Shown: piece after piece, positions 1 through 9,115 of the stretch
Position numbering within the stretch: position 1 is the first letter of the stretch
How the letters are laid out: each line of letters starts with the position of its first letter
Source: Cellulosimicrobium sp. Marseille-Q4280
GTDB lineage: Bacteria > Actinomycetota > Actinomycetes > Actinomycetales > Cellulomonadaceae
DNA: 64,000 nt
NCBI RefSeq assembly: GCF_943181405.1
Contig: NZ_CALPBY010000003.1
Span: 62,001-126,000 of the forward strand
Reading direction: 5' to 3'
Translations under genes and position numbers: made by a program
The notes under the pieces: generated by a model
Seen by the model: the letters and a program-made list of their open reading frames with translations, nothing else
The model's database searches: none
What the model was told of the DNA's origin: nothing

Positions 1-3000
1 TCGATCCGGCTCACCCACGCCTCGAGCGCGGAGCCCACCGCGCCGGCCGGGTCACGTCGCAGCGCCTTGGCGGTCACCTGCACCTTGCCGACCTCGCGGT
101 AGTCCAGCTCGACGCGGACCTCGCGCACCAGGGCGGTGAACGACTGGTCGCGCACCGGGCCCACCCGCAGCCCGCGCCACGTGACCACCGGGGTCTCGTA
201 GCTCTTGTGCCGGGCCAGCAGCGTCGAGGCCAGGCGCGCGTCCTCGCCCTTGGCGTCGAGATACTGGCGGTCCTTGGCATCGGCGACGCGCTGGTCGGCG
301 ACCTGCAGCAGCTCGGCGACCTTGGTGTCCTGGTGGGCGCGCATGCGCAGCATGTCGGCCTGGGACGTCAGGTCGGACACGTGCTGGACGTGCACGGCGT
401 GCAGGGTCCGCAGGCGGCGCACGTCCGAGACGGCCTCGGCGTGCTCCAGCAGCAGCGGGTTGCCCGACGCCAGCGCCTTGACCTCGCCGAACGACAGCAC
501 CGAGGCGCCGATGTCGGAGATGGTGTCGGCCTCCAGGTCCGCGGTCATCAGGGCGTGGATGAACCGGGCCTTGGTCTCGTTGGTCTGCCACATGTACGCG
601 TCGAAGGAGCCCTCGGTCACGTACCGGTAGATGTCGAGCACCTTCGCCTGGTTGCCAGGGCGCCGACCGCGGCCCTCGCGCTGCTCGATGTCGGACGGAC
701 GCCAGGGCACGTCCACGTGGTGCAGCGCGGCGAGCCGGGTCTGGATGTTGGTGCCGACGCCGACCTTGCCGGTCGAGCCGAGCAGGATCGAGACCGAGCC
801 GTCGCGGCACGCCGCGAACAGCGCCGCCCGTGCCTTGTCCGTGGTGGCCTCGTGCACGAACCGGATCTGGCCCGCCGGCACGCCGCGCGCCATCAGCGCG
901 GCCTTGAGCCGGCCGTAGGTCTGGGTGCCCTTGGAGCCGGGGGTGCCCTGGTCGCAGAGCGCCAGCTGCAGCGAGCCGGGACGCTCGGAGCCGGGGTAGG
1001 CGCGCTGGGCGTCGCGGGAGTAGATCTCGCTCATGCGCTCGGCCACCAGCTCCAGCTTGCCCGCCTCGCCGTCGATGCCCACCAGGTGCGGGTCGAGCGC
1101 GACGCGGCGGCCGTCGTTGCAGATCGAGAGCATGTTGTCCTCGGTGGCCGCGACCTTGCCGTTGCGCAGCGCGTCGGCGCGCGCGGCCAGGTCGGCGACG
1201 AACGCGGCCTGCTCGTCGGTCATCTCGGCGACCTCGGTGTGCCAGGTCGTCTCGGGGCGCTCCAGGGGCAGCGACTCGGAGGTCATCAGGTCGGCGACCT
1301 GACGGAACATGCCCATCAGGGCGCGCACGTTCGTGATCTCGACCGGGCGGCGGTTGAGCCGGAAGCCGGAGCCGTCCGGGGCGACCTCGACCGCGGTGAC
1401 GTAGCGGACGAACATCGCGGCCCACGCGTCGAAGGTGTCGATGCCGGCGGCCGACAGCGCCTCGGGCTGGAAGAACTTCTGCCACACGAACGTCTCGGCC
1501 AGGGAGTTCGACCACAGGGTGCCGGTGAAGCCGGCGAAGTGCGGGCGGCCCGGGTTGCGCTGGCCGAGCACGCGGACCTTGAGCAGCAGGTCGGTGGCGC
1601 GCTTGGACGAGCCGAACGAGAAGCCCTCGGCGCGGGCGGCGATCGGCAGGCGCTTGAAGTAGTGGACCTCGTCCACGCCCAGCCAGTCCACGCCCAGGTG
1701 CTCGAACATCACGGTGCGCTCGTCGGCCACGGCGTGGCGCAGCTCGGACAGGCGCGAGTCGAGCTTCTTGACCGCCGACGCGATGGCCTTGGCGGTGCGC
1801 CCGCGCGAGGAGCGGGTCTCGTCGCTGCGGATCGCGTCGGCCAGGTTGTACTTCTCCTCGGCGAGCCAGTCGGACTCGGCCTCGGGGCTGACGGGCATCG
1901 CGGCCAGGGACTCGTGGGTGACGATGACGATGTCCCAGTCGCCGGTGGCGCAGCGCGCGGCGAACAGGCGGCGGGCGTCGCCGGCCAGGTCCTCCTTGGA
2001 CGCGACCAGGAACTTGCCGGCCGGGTAGGCCTGCATCGCCTCGCGGGCGATCTGCTCCAGCAGGTGGCCGGGCACGGCGAGCATCGGCTTGTTGGCCAGG
2101 CCGAGCCGGCGCAGCGTCATAGCCGAGGCGATCATCGAGAGCGTCTTGCCCGAGCCGACCGGGTGACCGATCGCGGTGCGCGGGGCGGAGGTGATGCGGT
2201 CGACGGCGTCCTTCTGCCAGTCCCACAGGGTCACGTCGGACGACATGCCGGGGAAGGTCATGCCGGAGCCGTCGGCCACGCGCGGCACGTGGGATCGGAA
2301 CCGGCGGTTGAACTCGGCGGCCAGCGTCTGGGCGCGCTGCTTGTCCTCCCAGACCCAGGTGCCGAACCGGTCCTGCATCGCGTTCGCCTTCTCCTCGGCG
2401 GCCAGCGTCTCGTCGGGGTTGCGGACCTTGCGGCTGGTGCGCGAGCCCGGGTCCCAGACCTCGTCCATGACGGTCAGCGACCGGCCGTTCAGCAGGGCCT
2501 CGAGGATCTGGAACGGGTTCTTGCGCTTGGTGCCCCAGGCCAGGGACGCCTCGGGCTTGCCGTACCAGGCGCTGTCGATCTCCCACAGGCCCATCGCCGC
2601 GGAGTGCGTCAGGGACGGGTGGGAGCCGAGCACGTCGGAGGCGAAGTCGGCGACGTACCGCGCGGGGATCCACGGCGAGCCGAGGGTGGCGCGGATGCTG
2701 GTCGGGCCGAGGTCGGCCGGCACGACGGCGGCCAGCGCGGCGACGTTGCGCTCGTAGGCCGGGTTGGTGGCTGCGGCGGCGCGCGCGGCGGCCAGCTTCT
2801 CGCGGACGTTGCCGGACAGGTAGTCGCGGGCGGGCACGACCGTGCCGCCGCGCTCGGGGTCGGCGTAGACCAGGTCGCCCAGGGCGTCCATCGGGTCGAC
2901 GTCGAACGCCAGGTCCAGCAGGGACACGACGCGGTCCAGGTCGACGCGGCCGCACTCGCCCATCGAGACCGCCACGGCCTCGGCCGCGGTGTCCACGCGC

Positions 3001-4580
3001 TCGACCGGCTTGGGGGCGCGGTTGACCGGGCGCAGCAGCACCGGGGCGGGCTCGGCGGTCTGGGCGTCGGGGTCGTAGACCTCGCACGCCATCACCGTCA
3101 TGTAGTCGGGGTCGCGACGGAACCCGCCCATGACCGGACGGCGCCAGGAGAACTTCGGCTCCCCGGTCTCGGGGTCCTCGGCGCCCTCGTGCAGGGTGCC
3201 GCGGTTGAGCGGGCCGAACTTCTTGACGTAGGCGGTGTAGGCCGCGAGGGCCTGCGCACGCAGGTCGGCCGCGGGGTCGGCGTCGCGGTTGTTCACGTGC
3301 AGCGCGTCGGCGGCGAGCAGGTCGACGACCAGGTCGCGCAGGCCGATCAGGACGCGCAGCTCGGCGGCCGGGCGGTCCTTGGGCACCAGGGAGCCGTCGA
3401 CCACCTGGAACACGTCGCCGTCCACCAGGTGGTAGGAGCCCTCCTTGCGGCCCTCGGCGTCGGCGAGCACCAGGTCAGCGAACGGGTCGACGGGCTCGGC
3501 CTTGGGCAGCGCCGGCAGGTCGGCGGTCGCTGCGGCCAGGGCGGCCAGGCCGTCGCGGCGGGCGTCCTCGGAGCGCACGCGCATCGGCGCGCGGTCGTAC
3601 CCGGTGGCGACCATACGACCGGCGACGTGGGTCGGGTTGACCTCCCAGTACCGGTTCACCTCGACGGCGGGCGTGCCGTAGCCGCTCTCGCCGGACTCGT
3701 TGCGCACGATGAGCCGGTTCGGCATCTGCACGCTGGAGCCGTAGTAGCCGCTGGTGCGCACGGTCGGGCCACCGGCGCGGTTGGCGATCTCGTCCCAGGC
3801 GCCTGCCACGAACTGCCCGCCGCGGCGGCGCAGCACGAGGATGTCGGCGACGGCCGCGGTGCCCTCGAACGTGCCGGACGCCAGGCGCACGGCGGAGCGC
3901 AGCTCGCCGAGCTCGAGGATCGCGTCGGTCTGGCGGGCGTCGTCGAGCAGGTACCGCGAGGTTGCCACGACGACGTAGCCTCCGGGGCGCACCGCCATGA
4001 GCGAGCGCAGGATGAAGTAGGCGTGCAGGCTCGGGGCGGACACCTCGGGGTCGAACGGGGCGTGCTGGGAGAACGGCACGTTGCCGATCGCGGCATCGAA
4101 GGACCCCTCGCGAAGCGTGACGTTCTCGAGCCGGTCGCCCAGGATCCGGGCGCCGGGGTGGATGGCCTGGGCCATCGCGGCCGAGACCGGGTCGGCCTCC
4201 ACGCCGGTCCAGTCGGCGCCGGGCAGCGCGGCCATGAACCGGCCCGAGCCGCAGCCGGGCTCCAGGATCTTGCCGCCGTCGAACCCGGCACCGGTGAGCG
4301 CGTCGACCATGCCCTGCACGAGCCAGTCCGGGGTGTAGAAGCTGGTGTCGGTGGCGTTGGCGCCGTCGGCCAGCCAGTGCGGCTTGTCGGCCAGCAGCTC
4401 CTCGAGCGTGTCGGCGACCTCGATCCACTGCCCCTCGGGCTTGGGCGCGAACGCCGGGGCGAGCACGCCCCAGCCCGGCCAGGCCGCCATCGCAGCGCGC
4501 TGGTCAGCGGTCGCGGGGCCCTGCAGGGTCACGAGCGTGCGAAGGGCGTGAAGGGCGGTGGCTGCCAGTGCGGAGGTCAT
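1..4580 (-). CDS. DarB-like N6-adenine methyltransferase / SNF2-type helicase fusion (3' end outside window)
   Basis: At least 1526 residues; the C-terminus runs off the left edge. The N-terminal third is an adenine methyltransferase: motif I LEPGCGSGRF at about residues 106-115 and the catalytic motif NVPF near 167-170, the variant usual in DarB/plasmid anti-restriction proteins. A superfamily-2 helicase follows, with Walker A HPVGSGKTLS near residue 810, a DEVH box near 971, and a C-terminal helicase motif QREGRGRRPGNQ near 1300. In phage P1 the DarB relative is packaged and protects incoming DNA from restriction; such a role here is inference. The ATG at 4580 lies exactly nine bases after a CCGCACAT element and has no clear ribosome-binding site. 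Family assignment is firm; the biological role is less so. Confidence 0.88.
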   Translation of the reverse strand, partial: MTSALAATALHALRTLVTLQGPATADQRAAMAAWPGWGVLAPAFAPKPEGQWIEVADTLEELLADKPHWLADGANATDTSFYTPDWLVQGMVDALTGAGFDGGKILEPGCGSGRFMAALPGADWTGVEADPVSAAMAQAIHPGARILGDRLENVTLREGSFDAAIGNVPFSQHAPFDPEVSAPSLHAYFILRSLMAVRPGGYVVVATSRYLLDDARQTDAILELGELRSAVRLASGTFEGTAAVADILVLRRRGGQFVAGAWDEIANRAGGPTVRTSGYYGSSVQMPNRLIVRNESGESGYGTPAVEVNRYWEVNPTHVAGRMVATGYDRAPMRVRSEDARRDGLAALAAATADLPALPKAEPVDPFADLVLADAEGRKEGSYHLVDGDVFQVVDGSLVPKDRPAAELRVLIGLRDLVVDLLAADALHVNNRDADPAADLRAQALAAYTAYVKKFGPLNRGTLHEGAEDPETGEPKFSWRRPVMGGFRRDPDYMTVMACEVYDPDAQTAEPAPVLLRPVNRAPKPVERVDTAAEAVAVSMGECGRVDLDRVVSLLDLAFDVDPMDALGDLVYADPERGGTVVPARDYLSGNVREKLAAARAAAATNPAYERNVAALAAVVPADLGPTSIRATLGSPWIPARYVADFASDVLGSHPSLTHSAAMGLWEIDSAWYGKPEASLAWGTKRKNPFQILEALLNGRSLTVMDEVWDPGSRTSRKVRNPDETLAAEEKANAMQDRFGTWVWEDKQRAQTLAAEFNRRFRSHVPRVADGSGMTFPGMSSDVTLWDWQKDAVDRITSAPRTAIGHPVGSGKTLSMIASAMTLRRLGLANKPMLAVPGHLLEQIAREAMQAYPAGKFLVASKEDLAGDARRLFAARCATGDWDIVIVTHESLAAMPVSPEAESDWLAEEKYNLADAIRSDETRSSRGRTAKAIASAVKKLDSRLSELRHAVADERTVMFEHLGVDWLGVDEVHYFKRLPIAARAEGFSFGSSKRATDLLLKVRVLGQRNPGRPHFAGFTGTLWSNSLAETFVWQKFFQPEALSAAGIDTFDAWAAMFVRYVTAVEVAPDGSGFRLNRRPVEITNVRALMGMFRQVADLMTSESLPLERPETTWHTEVAEMTDEQAAFVADLAARADALRNGKVAATEDNMLSICNDGRRVALDPHLVGIDGEAGKLELVAERMSEIYSRDAQRAYPGSERPGSLQLALCDQGTPGSKGTQTYGRLKAALMARGVPAGQIRFVHEATTDKARAALFAACRDGSVSILLGSTGKVGVGTNIQTRLAALHHVDVPWRPSDIEQREGRGRRPGNQAKVLDIYRYVTEGSFDAYMWQTNETKARFIHALMTADLEADTISDIGASVLSFGEVKALASGNPLLLEHAEAVSDVRRLRTLHAVHVQHVSDLTSQADMLRMRAHQDTKVAELLQVADQRVADAKDRQYLDAKGEDARLASTLLARHKSYETPVVTWRGLRVGPVRDQSFTALVREVRVELDYREVGKVQVTAKALRRDPAGAVGSALEAWVSRI

Positions 4581-4589
4581 GGCTTTCAG

Positions 4590-4599
4590 ATGTGCGGCA
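4590..4599 (-). promoter_or_regulatory. CCGCACAT element, instance 1
   Basis: TGCCGCACAT reads toward the methyltransferase-helicase and ends nine bases before its ATG at 4580. Confidence 0.75.
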
Positions 4600-4824
4600 C
4601 CTGCACGGTTCGCCGTCGCCGGCGCACATGGCGCGGGCCCGGCGCGCGACGTGCGCGCACCGGGCCCTGTCCCCATTCCCAGCCCCCCGGCTGGCCGACC
4701 CTCAAGCCGTGCTCGTCACGCTACGGCAGCGCGGGCACGCGCGTGAGGGCCGCCTGATTTGTCCTCCCCTGATCGGAGTACACGCCCACCGCCCCGGCCG
4801 CCGCCGCGACGCGTGATGGCACCG

Positions 4825-4834
4825 GGCCGCACAT
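4825..4834 (+). promoter_or_regulatory. CCGCACAT element, instance 2
   Basis: GGCCGCACAT ends nine bases before the ATG at 4844; no Shine-Dalgarno between. The rest of the 263-base gap from 4581 shows nothing else I recognise. Confidence 0.72.
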
Positions 4835-4843
4835 CTACCCGCC

Positions 4844-5377
4844 ATGAGCACCACGCCCACCCTTCGCTCGCGCCGCCCGGTCACCTGGACCGACGAGCAC
4901 GGCGAGCACTTCGGCATCACGGTCAGCGACGACGTCGACGGCCTCACCCGCGTGCGCGAGTACGTGCGCCACGGCGACCGCGCCGTGGCCACCGCGAGCC
5001 TGCGCCCGGGCCCGACCCCGCAGCGGTTCAAGCTCGACCTGTGCGCCGCGCTGACCGACGGCTGGTGGGGCGAGAGCTCCAAGGCCGTGCAGCCGCGATG
5101 GCTCGCCGAGGCCGAGGCGTTGCTGGGCGACCTCGAAGCGGCCGGCGTGGCGCTGGCCCCGTCCGACGACGGCGGCCTGGTGCTCGACTGGCACGACGAG
5201 TCCGCCGGCACCGCCCGCGCCGCGGAGCTCGACGCGGCCGGCACCCTGTTCTGCTCGATCACCGGCGCCCACGACTTCGCCGGCGTCGAGGCCCCGTACG
5301 ACCGCGGCGTCCTGGTGGCGTTCCTGCGCGGCGGGGTCCTGCCGGCGCAGACCGCGCCGCTGGCGGCCGCCGCCTGA
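4844..5377 (+). CDS. hypothetical protein upstream of sortase
   Basis: A 177-residue soluble, acidic protein with no signal peptide, membrane segment or motif that I recognise. The start is fixed by the CCGCACAT element nine bases upstream. Its stop codon overlaps the ATG of the sortase gene by one base (TGATG), so the two genes should be translationally coupled and form an operon. No function can be given. Confidence 0.72.
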   Translation: MSTTPTLRSRRPVTWTDEHGEHFGITVSDDVDGLTRVREYVRHGDRAVATASLRPGPTPQRFKLDLCAALTDGWWGESSKAVQPRWLAEAEALLGDLEAAGVALAPSDDGGLVLDWHDESAGTARAAELDAAGTLFCSITGAHDFAGVEAPYDRGVLVAFLRGGVLPAQTAPLAAAA

Positions 5378-6129
5378 TGGGCTCCACGTACGCGCGCCGG
5401 CGCCGGCCCGGGCCGCTCGCGGTCATCACCGGCGTGGCCGGTGAGCTGCTGATCACGTTCGGCGTCCTCGTGGCCGCGTTCCTGGTCTGGCAGCTGTGGT
5501 GGACCGACGTCGCCGCGGACAGCGCCCAGGCGCAGATCGTCGCCGAGCAGGGCTGGGACGAACCCCTCGCCGCACTGACCCAGCCCGCGGCCGACGGCCC
5601 GGACGTGGTCACCCCGCGCCGGGACGCGCCGCCGGTGATCGAGGACCCGCAGTACCTGACGACGTTCGCGTCCATGCGGGTGCCCAAGTGGGACGGGGAG
5701 CCCACGCGCACCATCACCCAGGGCAGCGACCGCAAGAACGTGCTCGACACCCTGGGCATCGGGCACTACGAGGAGACCGCGATGCCCGGCGAGGTCGGCA
5801 ACTTCGCACTCGCGGCGCACCGCACCACGTACGGCAAGCCGTTCCACCGCGCCGCCGAGCTCGTCGAGGGCGACCCGATCGTGGTCTGGACGCACGACAC
5901 CTGGTACGTCTACCGGGTCACCTCGTCCCAGGTCGTGATGCCGTGGCAGGTGGAGGTGATCGCGCCGGCCCCGAACGAGCCCGGCGTGCAGCCCACGGCC
6001 CGGTCCATCACCCTGACGACGTGCCACCCGATGTACTCCGCGCGCGAGCGGTACATCGTGCACGGCGAGCTCGACTACTGGGCGCCGACGTCCGAGGGCG
6101 TGCCGGCCGAGCTGGTCGGCCTGGTCTGA
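5377..6129 (+). CDS. class E sortase
   Basis: A 250-residue membrane-anchored transpeptidase. A basic N-terminus is followed by one transmembrane segment (about residues 15-42). The catalytic triad is visible: His148 in ALAAHRTTYG, Cys216 in TLTTCHPMYS (the TLxTC signature) and Arg225 in ERYIVHGEL. Class E sortases attach surface proteins or pilins to the actinobacterial cell wall, usually recognising LAxTG-like signals. No protein in this window ends with such a signal, so the substrate is either outside the window or host-encoded. The start overlaps the stop of the preceding hypothetical gene by one base. Confidence 0.9.
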   Translation: MGSTYARRRRPGPLAVITGVAGELLITFGVLVAAFLVWQLWWTDVAADSAQAQIVAEQGWDEPLAALTQPAADGPDVVTPRRDAPPVIEDPQYLTTFASMRVPKWDGEPTRTITQGSDRKNVLDTLGIGHYEETAMPGEVGNFALAAHRTTYGKPFHRAAELVEGDPIVVWTHDTWYVYRVTSSQVVMPWQVEVIAPAPNEPGVQPTARSITLTTCHPMYSARERYIVHGELDYWAPTSEGVPAELVGLV

Positions 6130-6136
6130 GGCCCCA

Positions 6137-6144
6137 CCGCACAT
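6137..6144 (+). promoter_or_regulatory. CCGCACAT element, instance 3
   Basis: CCGCACAT, eight bases after the sortase stop and nine bases before the ATG at 6154. Confidence 0.73.
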
Positions 6145-6153
6145 CTACCGGCC

Positions 6154-6753
6154 ATGAGCAGCACGATGAACACCGCACGTGTGCCCGCGGGCGTGACGAC
6201 CGGCGGCCAGTTCGCCGTCTCGGCGCGCTCGGAGTCCGCCGTCGACCTGGCCGGGCCCGGCATCGAGTCGCTGATCTGCCGCGGGGTGCTGTCCCCCGGC
6301 GCTCGCGGCATGAACCCGCGCGAGGCGATCGACCAGTACGCCGAGGCGACAGGTGCGCCGTTCGCCGAGCGTGTCGACCTGCTGCGCGAGGTCGGGCTGC
6401 GCCCGCGGTTCGACGTCGGCGACCTGCTCGACGGCGAGAAGCTGACGCGGGCCGACCTGGAGGCCGTGGACCCGTTCCGGGCTGAGGTGGACCTGGTCGA
6501 CGGCGTCGACGAGTTCCGGGTCTGGCGGCGCCCGCAGAAGATCCGCGGGCGGTGGCGCGTGGACCTGGGCGACCAGTTCGGTACGGCGGCCGGGGTGATT
6601 TACGCCGACGACGGCGTCCAGGTCGACGTCGCCGAGCACGACGAGGAGGAGCGGTGCTCGCAGTGCGGCGCGGACCTTGGCAACGGCGAGGGGTACGACG
6701 GCCGGTGCGGCGACTGCGCGGACCGGATGGAACCCGACGGCGAGGACGACTGA
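6154..6753 (+). CDS. GGQF-tagged protein with C-terminal zinc ribbon
   Basis: 199 residues. Residues about 9-30 carry the element's N-terminal tag (VPAGVTTGGQFAVSARSES followed by AVDL). The middle is unrecognised and acidic. The C-terminus has CSQCG and CGDC pairs (about residues 168-187), a plausible four-cysteine zinc ribbon. It has its own CCGCACAT element at minus nine. A perfect 14-bp hairpin follows the stop, so it looks monocistronic. Function is unknown; the tag links it to five other proteins in the window. Confidence 0.75.
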   Translation: MSSTMNTARVPAGVTTGGQFAVSARSESAVDLAGPGIESLICRGVLSPGARGMNPREAIDQYAEATGAPFAERVDLLREVGLRPRFDVGDLLDGEKLTRADLEAVDPFRAEVDLVDGVDEFRVWRRPQKIRGRWRVDLGDQFGTAAGVIYADDGVQVDVAEHDEEERCSQCGADLGNGEGYDGRCGDCADRMEPDGEDD

Positions 6754-6765
6754 CCGGACACGAAT

Positions 6766-6800
6766 CGAGCCCCGCCCGGGTGATCTCCGGGCGGGGCTCG
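6766..6800. terminator. bidirectional terminator
   Basis: Perfect 14-bp GC-rich stem (6766-6779 with 6787-6800) and a seven-base loop between convergent genes 6154-6753 and 6817-7236. Confidence 0.85.
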
Positions 6801-6816
6801 ACGGCGTTCGGGGCGA

Positions 6817-7236
6817 CTACGGCTCGATACCGTAGTGCTCGCGGATCTCGCCGATCGCCGGCGCCCCGTTGAAGCCGAGCATCACCGGGCCGATGGTGAT
6901 CGTGCCGTCCTGCGTCGCGAAGCTCAGCACCGGCACGGTCGCGTCACGCAGGTCGGGCGATGCCGCGTACGTGCGCAGCACGTCCTCCATGACCGCGACG
7001 GCGTCGTACCGGGGCATCTGGTCGAGCGTGACGGTCCCCCTCTGCGAGGGGTCGCCGAAGCTGCGCCGGCACTCGAACTGCGCGTCCGCGACGCCGTCGA
7101 CCGACATGGTCAGCTCGGTGAACGTCCGCTCACACTCGCGCGCGGAGTCGGTCGCGCACGCGGCAAGCGCCAGCGCGAGGGCCGCCGCGGCAGCCAGGGA
7201 CGCGACCCGCCGGCAGGTGCGGTGCTGGTGTGCCAT
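6817..7236 (-). CDS. putative lipoprotein
   Basis: 139 residues with a basic start, a hydrophobic segment and a lipobox ALAAC (Cys about residue 27), so it should be diacylated and anchored outside the membrane. The mature part contains two further cysteines and no domain I recognise. It is the last gene of a minus-strand group with two membrane proteins. The ATG at 7236 follows an AAGGGGAGAA Shine-Dalgarno. Function is unknown. Confidence 0.75.
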   Translation of the reverse strand: MAHQHRTCRRVASLAAAAALALALAACATDSARECERTFTELTMSVDGVADAQFECRRSFGDPSQRGTVTLDQMPRYDAVAVMEDVLRTYAASPDLRDATVPVLSFATQDGTITIGPVMLGFNGAPAIGEIREHYGIEP

Positions 7237-7257
7237 GTCGTTCTCCCCTTCGCCGGC

Positions 7258-7881
7258 TCAGCCGATGTGGATCGGGTGCACGCCGCGCGACCACGGACCC
7301 ATGAGCGTGTCGAAGTGCTCGCGGGTGTAGCCGCCGGTGCCGATCCGCTCGTGCGTGGCGACCGCGAGCAGCGCCATCTCCAGGGAGATCATGTAGGCCG
7401 AGGCGGCCGCCTGACGCTCGCGGCGCACGCCGCCGATCGAGAACGTCATGAGACAGAACCCGCACGCGATGAGCGCAGCAGCGGCGGACACCCCGAACAT
7501 CAGCGCGGCGAAGCTGCTGAGTACCAGGGCGCCGATCCAGTTGAGCGGCAGCAGCACCAGGCCGGCGATCGTCATGGCGCTCGCGGTGCGCATCGTGCCG
7601 GGGAACGCCTCGCGCAGCTCGCCCATGTCGTGCTCGGACGGGTGAGCGAAGTGCACCAGCTCGTGCAGTCGTCCTCCGTGCTGCTGCTCGGCCTCCAGCT
7701 GGTCGGCGATGCGGTGCGCGGCGGCGGGGTCGACGTCGACCGCGGCACGGTAGGCGGCCTCGGCTGCGTCCTCGTCGAGGTCGAGGATCTGCTGGGCGAC
7801 CCGCTCGATGCGCACCCCGGTCGGGGGCGCCAGGCGCCAGATCGTCTCGGTGGCCTGCTCGGAGGTGATCGGCGCGGTCAC
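7258..7881 (-). CDS. two-pass membrane protein
   Basis: 207 residues. The N-terminal half is cytoplasmic and helical with LHELVHFAHPSEHD near the middle; two transmembrane helices follow (about residues 105-155). I chose the GTG at 7881 because it overlaps the upstream stop by four bases (GTGA); an in-frame ATG at 7893 would make it four residues longer. It lies between another membrane protein and the lipoprotein, probably as one operon. No known family recognised. Confidence 0.65.
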   Translation of the reverse strand: MTAPITSEQATETIWRLAPPTGVRIERVAQQILDLDEDAAEAAYRAAVDVDPAAAHRIADQLEAEQQHGGRLHELVHFAHPSEHDMGELREAFPGTMRTASAMTIAGLVLLPLNWIGALVLSSFAALMFGVSAAAALIACGFCLMTFSIGGVRRERQAAASAYMISLEMALLAVATHERIGTGGYTREHFDTLMGPWSRGVHPIHIG

Positions 7882-8495
7882 GGGTGCTCCCATCGGGCGA
7901 GGCTCGGGTCGAGGCGCACTTCGAGCAGGGCGGACTCCATCGGTCCCCACAGCCCGTCCAGGAGCTCGCGGCGGTTCGGGGCCAGGGCGACCTGCTCGGG
8001 CGCGGCGAACACCAGCAGCGCGGCGCCGAGCGCGAGCATCGCGTTGTCGACGCTGCGCTGGCGGCGGTGCATGATCAGCGCGACCGGCAGTGCCGCGGTG
8101 AGGTAGGCGGCGACAGCGAGCGGGACGGCCACGGCGATCATGAGCGGCCCGGCGACCATCGTCAGGGCGGCCGCGACCAGCGCGGCACCGGCCAGGACGA
8201 ACGCGGCGACGACGATCCGTGGGTGCGAGGCATACGCCTGGCGCAGCGAGGCGGGCTGATCGGCGTAGGCGCGCGCCTGGGCGATCCCGTAGTCGGGGTC
8301 GAACGACAGGCCCGAGACCATGCGGATGGTGCGCTCGTACTCCTCGGGTACGGCCTGCTCCATCTGCTCCATCGCTCGCACCCAGGCGGTCAGCCGGTCG
8401 CCCTCGAGGCTGTCCCCGAGGGCGAACACGGCGCGCGGCCCCATGATGCGGGCGAAGTCCATGACGATCTGGGGCGTCAGGTCGGTGGTGGTCAT
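7878..8495 (-). CDS. membrane protein, unknown
   Basis: 205 residues: an acidic cytoplasmic N-terminal half, two transmembrane helices (about residues 93-140), then a cytoplasmic tail. It is the first gene of the operon 8495 to 6817. The ATG at 8495 lies nine bases after a CCGCACAT element. Nothing indicates an enzymatic role. Confidence 0.7.
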   Translation of the reverse strand: MTTTDLTPQIVMDFARIMGPRAVFALGDSLEGDRLTAWVRAMEQMEQAVPEEYERTIRMVSGLSFDPDYGIAQARAYADQPASLRQAYASHPRIVVAAFVLAGAALVAAALTMVAGPLMIAVAVPLAVAAYLTAALPVALIMHRRQRSVDNAMLALGAALLVFAAPEQVALAPNRRELLDGLWGPMESALLEVRLDPSLARWEHP

Positions 8496-8504
8496 GCTCT
8501 GGGT

Positions 8505-8514
8505 ATGTGCGGCA
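8505..8514 (-). promoter_or_regulatory. CCGCACAT element, instance 4
   Basis: TGCCGCACAT, nine bases before the ATG at 8495. Confidence 0.75.
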
Positions 8515-8545
8515 CGGGGGCCGGGCGGTGCGGCAGAATCGGCGG

Positions 8546-9115
8546 ATGCCGACGATGTCGACCGCCCTTCTCAACGCGTTCGTGTGCGGCGAGCACGGCT
8601 GGCTGGATCACACGTCCGTTCACGAGGCGGCGCACGCGGTGTTCGCGGTCGACCTCGAGATCCCCTTCACGTCGGTTCGGCTGTCCTCGCCCGAGAAGCT
8701 GTGGGAGTCGCTGCAGTCTGGCGGTGATGTGCTAGCCGGAGGCGTCCACCTGGACGGCGACGCACGCGACCACTTCCCCGGGCGCGACGAGGACGCCCTG
8801 GACTTCTGCGTGGCGGGCTCCCGTGCCGAGGACAAGGCCCACGGGCACTACATCTCCTGGGGCTTCACCGGCGACATGGAGGTGTGGAGGCGCGGCACCG
8901 GCCGCTTCGACACCCCGGACCCGGCGGTCCTCATGCCGATGCTCAGCGCGTCCGTCGCGCGGGTCGACGCCCGGCTGCCCGAGCGGTGGGACGCGGTGCT
9001 CGCGGTCGCGGAGGCACTGCGTGCCAGCGCGGGTGCTGGCAACCCGGACGACCCGACCGACCCGGGCGCGATGATGCTCATGTTCTCCGAGGTGCAGGCG
9101 ATCCTGGCGGCCTAG
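8546..9115 (+). CDS. HExxH zincin-like protein
   Basis: 189 residues. HEAAH at about residues 27-31 fits the HExxH zinc-binding motif of metallopeptidases such as the M41/FtsH peptidase domain. A third ligand could be an acidic residue in ALDFCVAGSRAEDKAHG (about 80-95), but this is not certain. No signal peptide. The ATG has no Shine-Dalgarno; CAGAAT lies six bases upstream and could be a weak -10 for a leaderless transcript. It converges with the ATP-grasp gene and overlaps its 3' end by four bases. Proteolytic activity is inference. Confidence 0.6.
   Translation: MPTMSTALLNAFVCGEHGWLDHTSVHEAAHAVFAVDLEIPFTSVRLSSPEKLWESLQSGGDVLAGGVHLDGDARDHFPGRDEDALDFCVAGSRAEDKAHGHYISWGFTGDMEVWRRGTGRFDTPDPAVLMPMLSASVARVDARLPERWDAVLAVAEALRASAGAGNPDDPTDPGAMMLMFSEVQAILAA

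Noticed and set aside
207-4757. A 4.5-kb open frame on the plus strand opposite the methyltransferase-helicase.
   Set aside because: Composition is His/Gly/Val/Leu-rich antisense shadow; the minus frame shows clear methyltransferase and helicase motifs. The same applies to the long plus frames at 16381, 28004, 32989 and 48823.
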